Below are positions 5,304-6,123 of a DNA stretch of 6,123 bases, piece by piece; position 1 is the stretch's first letter, and each line of letters starts with the position of its first letter. The notes beneath the pieces are model-generated. The model had not been told where the DNA came from. It searched no databases and saw nothing but the letters and a program-made list of their open reading frames with translations. Source of the DNA: Dehalococcoidia bacterium (GTDB lineage: Bacteria; Chloroflexota; Dehalococcoidia; JACVQG01); the NCBI GenBank assembly GCA_015661045.1, contig JACVQG010000254.1, positions 1 through 6,123 of the forward strand. The letters run 5' to 3'. The translations under genes were made by a program, and so were the position numbers.

Positions 5304-5754
5304 ACGCTTTACCCAGCGCTAATATAAAACCGGTATAACCATGCACCGAAATGGCTAGCGGTATTCCAACGAGTCCGAATGTCTTTGTCAGCTTGAGATT
5401 TCCCTTGAACATAAAGAAACCGTAAATCAAGCAGTTAATAGGGTAAGCCAGTAGTAGAAAACTCCCCCAGGTTATTGGGGAACGGAAATTCAAATAGGGA
5501 AAAAGATGCCAGAAACGGAGAGGTTGTCCCAGGTCAATAATTAGATTAACCGGGGCTAAAGCCAACAGCAGGGTAGCTAATACTACACCTGTTTTACCCA
5601 GGGGTTTGAATTTTTGCAGGCCAAAACCATATGCCATGGTGGATAGGAGGAATGAGCCAGCGCTGAGGCCGGTCATATAGAAATAGATAGCAATGGGGAG
5701 ACCTATAGCTTCTTCGTGGAATACGTTGTAAAGAATGGTTACATCCGGTTCCAT
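5212..5754 (-). CDS. nrfD: NrfD/PsrC-family membrane subunit, N-terminal fragment
   Basis: NrfD subunits anchor Mo/FeS modules to the membrane and exchange electrons with the quinone pool. Residues 1-160 are clearly NrfD: hydrophobic segments at about 20-45, 54-76, 93-116 and 126-148, with DLGQPLRFWHLF (74-85), NFRSPITWGS (89-98) and SVHGYTGFILALGK (136-149). After ALWNTALMP160 (about 5275) the frame turns hydrophilic and unrelated (RIDGNSCADK...) and stops at 5212-5214. NrfD-like sequence resumes in the +1 frame with ALMVIVVQI, but much of the expected fifth helix is missing. The junction therefore looks like a deletion of a few tens of bases rather than a single indel. The gene starts 6 bases after the ferredoxin stop, with AGGAG at 5765-5769 inside the ferredoxin's last codons. 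As read it encodes a truncated, probably non-functional subunit. Confidence 0.8.
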   Translation of the reverse strand: MEPDVTILYNVFHEEAIGLPIAIYFYMTGLSAGSFLLSTMAYGFGLQKFKPLGKTGVVLATLLLALAPVNLIIDLGQPLRFWHLFPYLNFRSPITWGSFLLLAYPINCLIYGFFMFKGNLKLTKTFGLVGIPLAISVHGYTGFILALGKAYALWNTALMPRIDGNSCADKVLGNQGKDEP

Positions 5755-5760
5755 TGCGCT

Positions 5761-6123
5761 TTAACTCCTCTTGTTCCTGTTACCTTCATGCTTCTCTATC
5801 TTGTCAAGCTCCGCAGGCCCCATAGTTCTCATAGCTGCCATGTCTGACTGAATGTAATAGACCTGGGGTTGGGTATCCCTATCTGGTTTGAGTACCTGGA
5901 CAGGGTTGCTGGCAATTATTCTGCTGACTTCGCTGCCGGGGTCGGTAATATCGCCAAAAGTCAAAGCGCTTGTTGGGCAGGCATTTACACAGGCGGGTTC
6001 CAAGCCGGCATCGACGCGGTGGTGGCACCACTGGCACTTTTGCACTATTTTTTTGGTAGGATGTACATACCGGACGTTGTAGGGACACGACGCCATGCAG
6101 TATTTACAAGCGATGCACCGGTG
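5761..6123 (-). CDS. 4Fe-4S ferredoxin-type electron-transfer subunit (PsrB/DmsB/QrcC-like), N-terminus outside window
   Basis: The frame stays open to the window edge, so only the last 120 residues are visible; the ATG at 6096 is internal, since upstream codons continue the motif (HRCIACKYCMASCPY). Counting from the first visible residue, cysteines are C3-x2-C6-x2-C9-x3-C13-P and C30-x2-C33-x11-C45-x3-C49-P. This is the arrangement of the four-cluster ferredoxin subunits of DMSO-reductase-family complexes. SALTFGD and the DPGSEVSRI segment, then VLKP and PQVYYI, match the usual C-terminal region. It would relay electrons between the Mo/FeS subunit and the NrfD membrane subunit on the periplasmic face. 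Gene order FeS-NrfD-Mo and the 6-base gap to nrfD indicate one transcription unit whose promoter is upstream of this window. Confidence 0.9.
   Translation of the reverse strand, partial: HRCIACKYCMASCPYNVRYVHPTKKIVQKCQWCHHRVDAGLEPACVNACPTSALTFGDITDPGSEVSRIIASNPVQVLKPDRDTQPQVYYIQSDMAAMRTMGPAELDKIEKHEGNRNKRS

Noticed and set aside
5888..6082. Plus- and minus-strand ORFs overlapping the ferredoxin gene
   Set aside because: The ferredoxin frame carries eight correctly spaced cysteines; the other frames are by-products.

Overview
The window holds most of one minus-strand operon for a membrane-bound redox complex, followed by the start of a second minus-strand gene. The genes suggest a respiratory, probably anaerobic bacterium with c-type cytochrome maturation, Tat export and lipoprotein export. 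I cannot fix the phylum: an uncultured Chloroflexota, Desulfobacterota or Nitrospirota-like lineage would all fit. No plus-strand gene is supported.

In transcription order (high to low coordinates) the operon runs as follows. (1) The C-terminal part of a PsrB/DmsB-type 4Fe-4S ferredoxin subunit (5761-6123, cut by the window edge). (2) An NrfD/PsrC-type quinone-binding membrane subunit, broken into two reading frames near 5274 (5754-4890). (3) A Tat-exported molybdopterin oxidoreductase-family subunit with a complete 4Fe-4S cysteine set (4812-2578). (4) A membrane-anchored NapC/NirT-like cytochrome with five CxxCH motifs (2567-2019). (5) A second ORF with five more CxxCH motifs: one beside a proline linker, then four class I cytochrome c domains (2044-890). 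(6) A 54-residue single-span membrane protein translationally coupled to it (890-726). A Rho-independent terminator lies at 641-585.

The subunit set (multiheme cytochrome anchor, Mo-bis-PGD-like subunit, four-cluster ferredoxin, NrfD) matches the Qrc / alternative complex III / Psr superfamily. These complexes move electrons between menaquinone and periplasmic cytochromes. Items 4 and 5 look like one gene split by a single extra A in an AAAA run at 2036-2039. Read through, it encodes a decaheme protein of about 558 residues: a QrcA-like six-heme anchor fused to four monoheme domains. The position where Cys, Sec or Ser normally binds Mo appears to be Tyr182, which fits the idea of an electron-transfer rather than catalytic subunit.

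Beyond the terminator is a roughly 340-base AT-rich intergenic stretch with several inverted repeats. Then comes a separate gene (243-1, running off the window) for a lipoprotein with a collagen-like Gly-X-Y stalk. It is probably a cell-surface protein whose main domain lies outside the window.

Two reading-frame breaks in one operon mean either a decaying locus or an imperfect consensus sequence. The cytochrome break is best explained by a one-base indel, the nrfD break by a short internal deletion.
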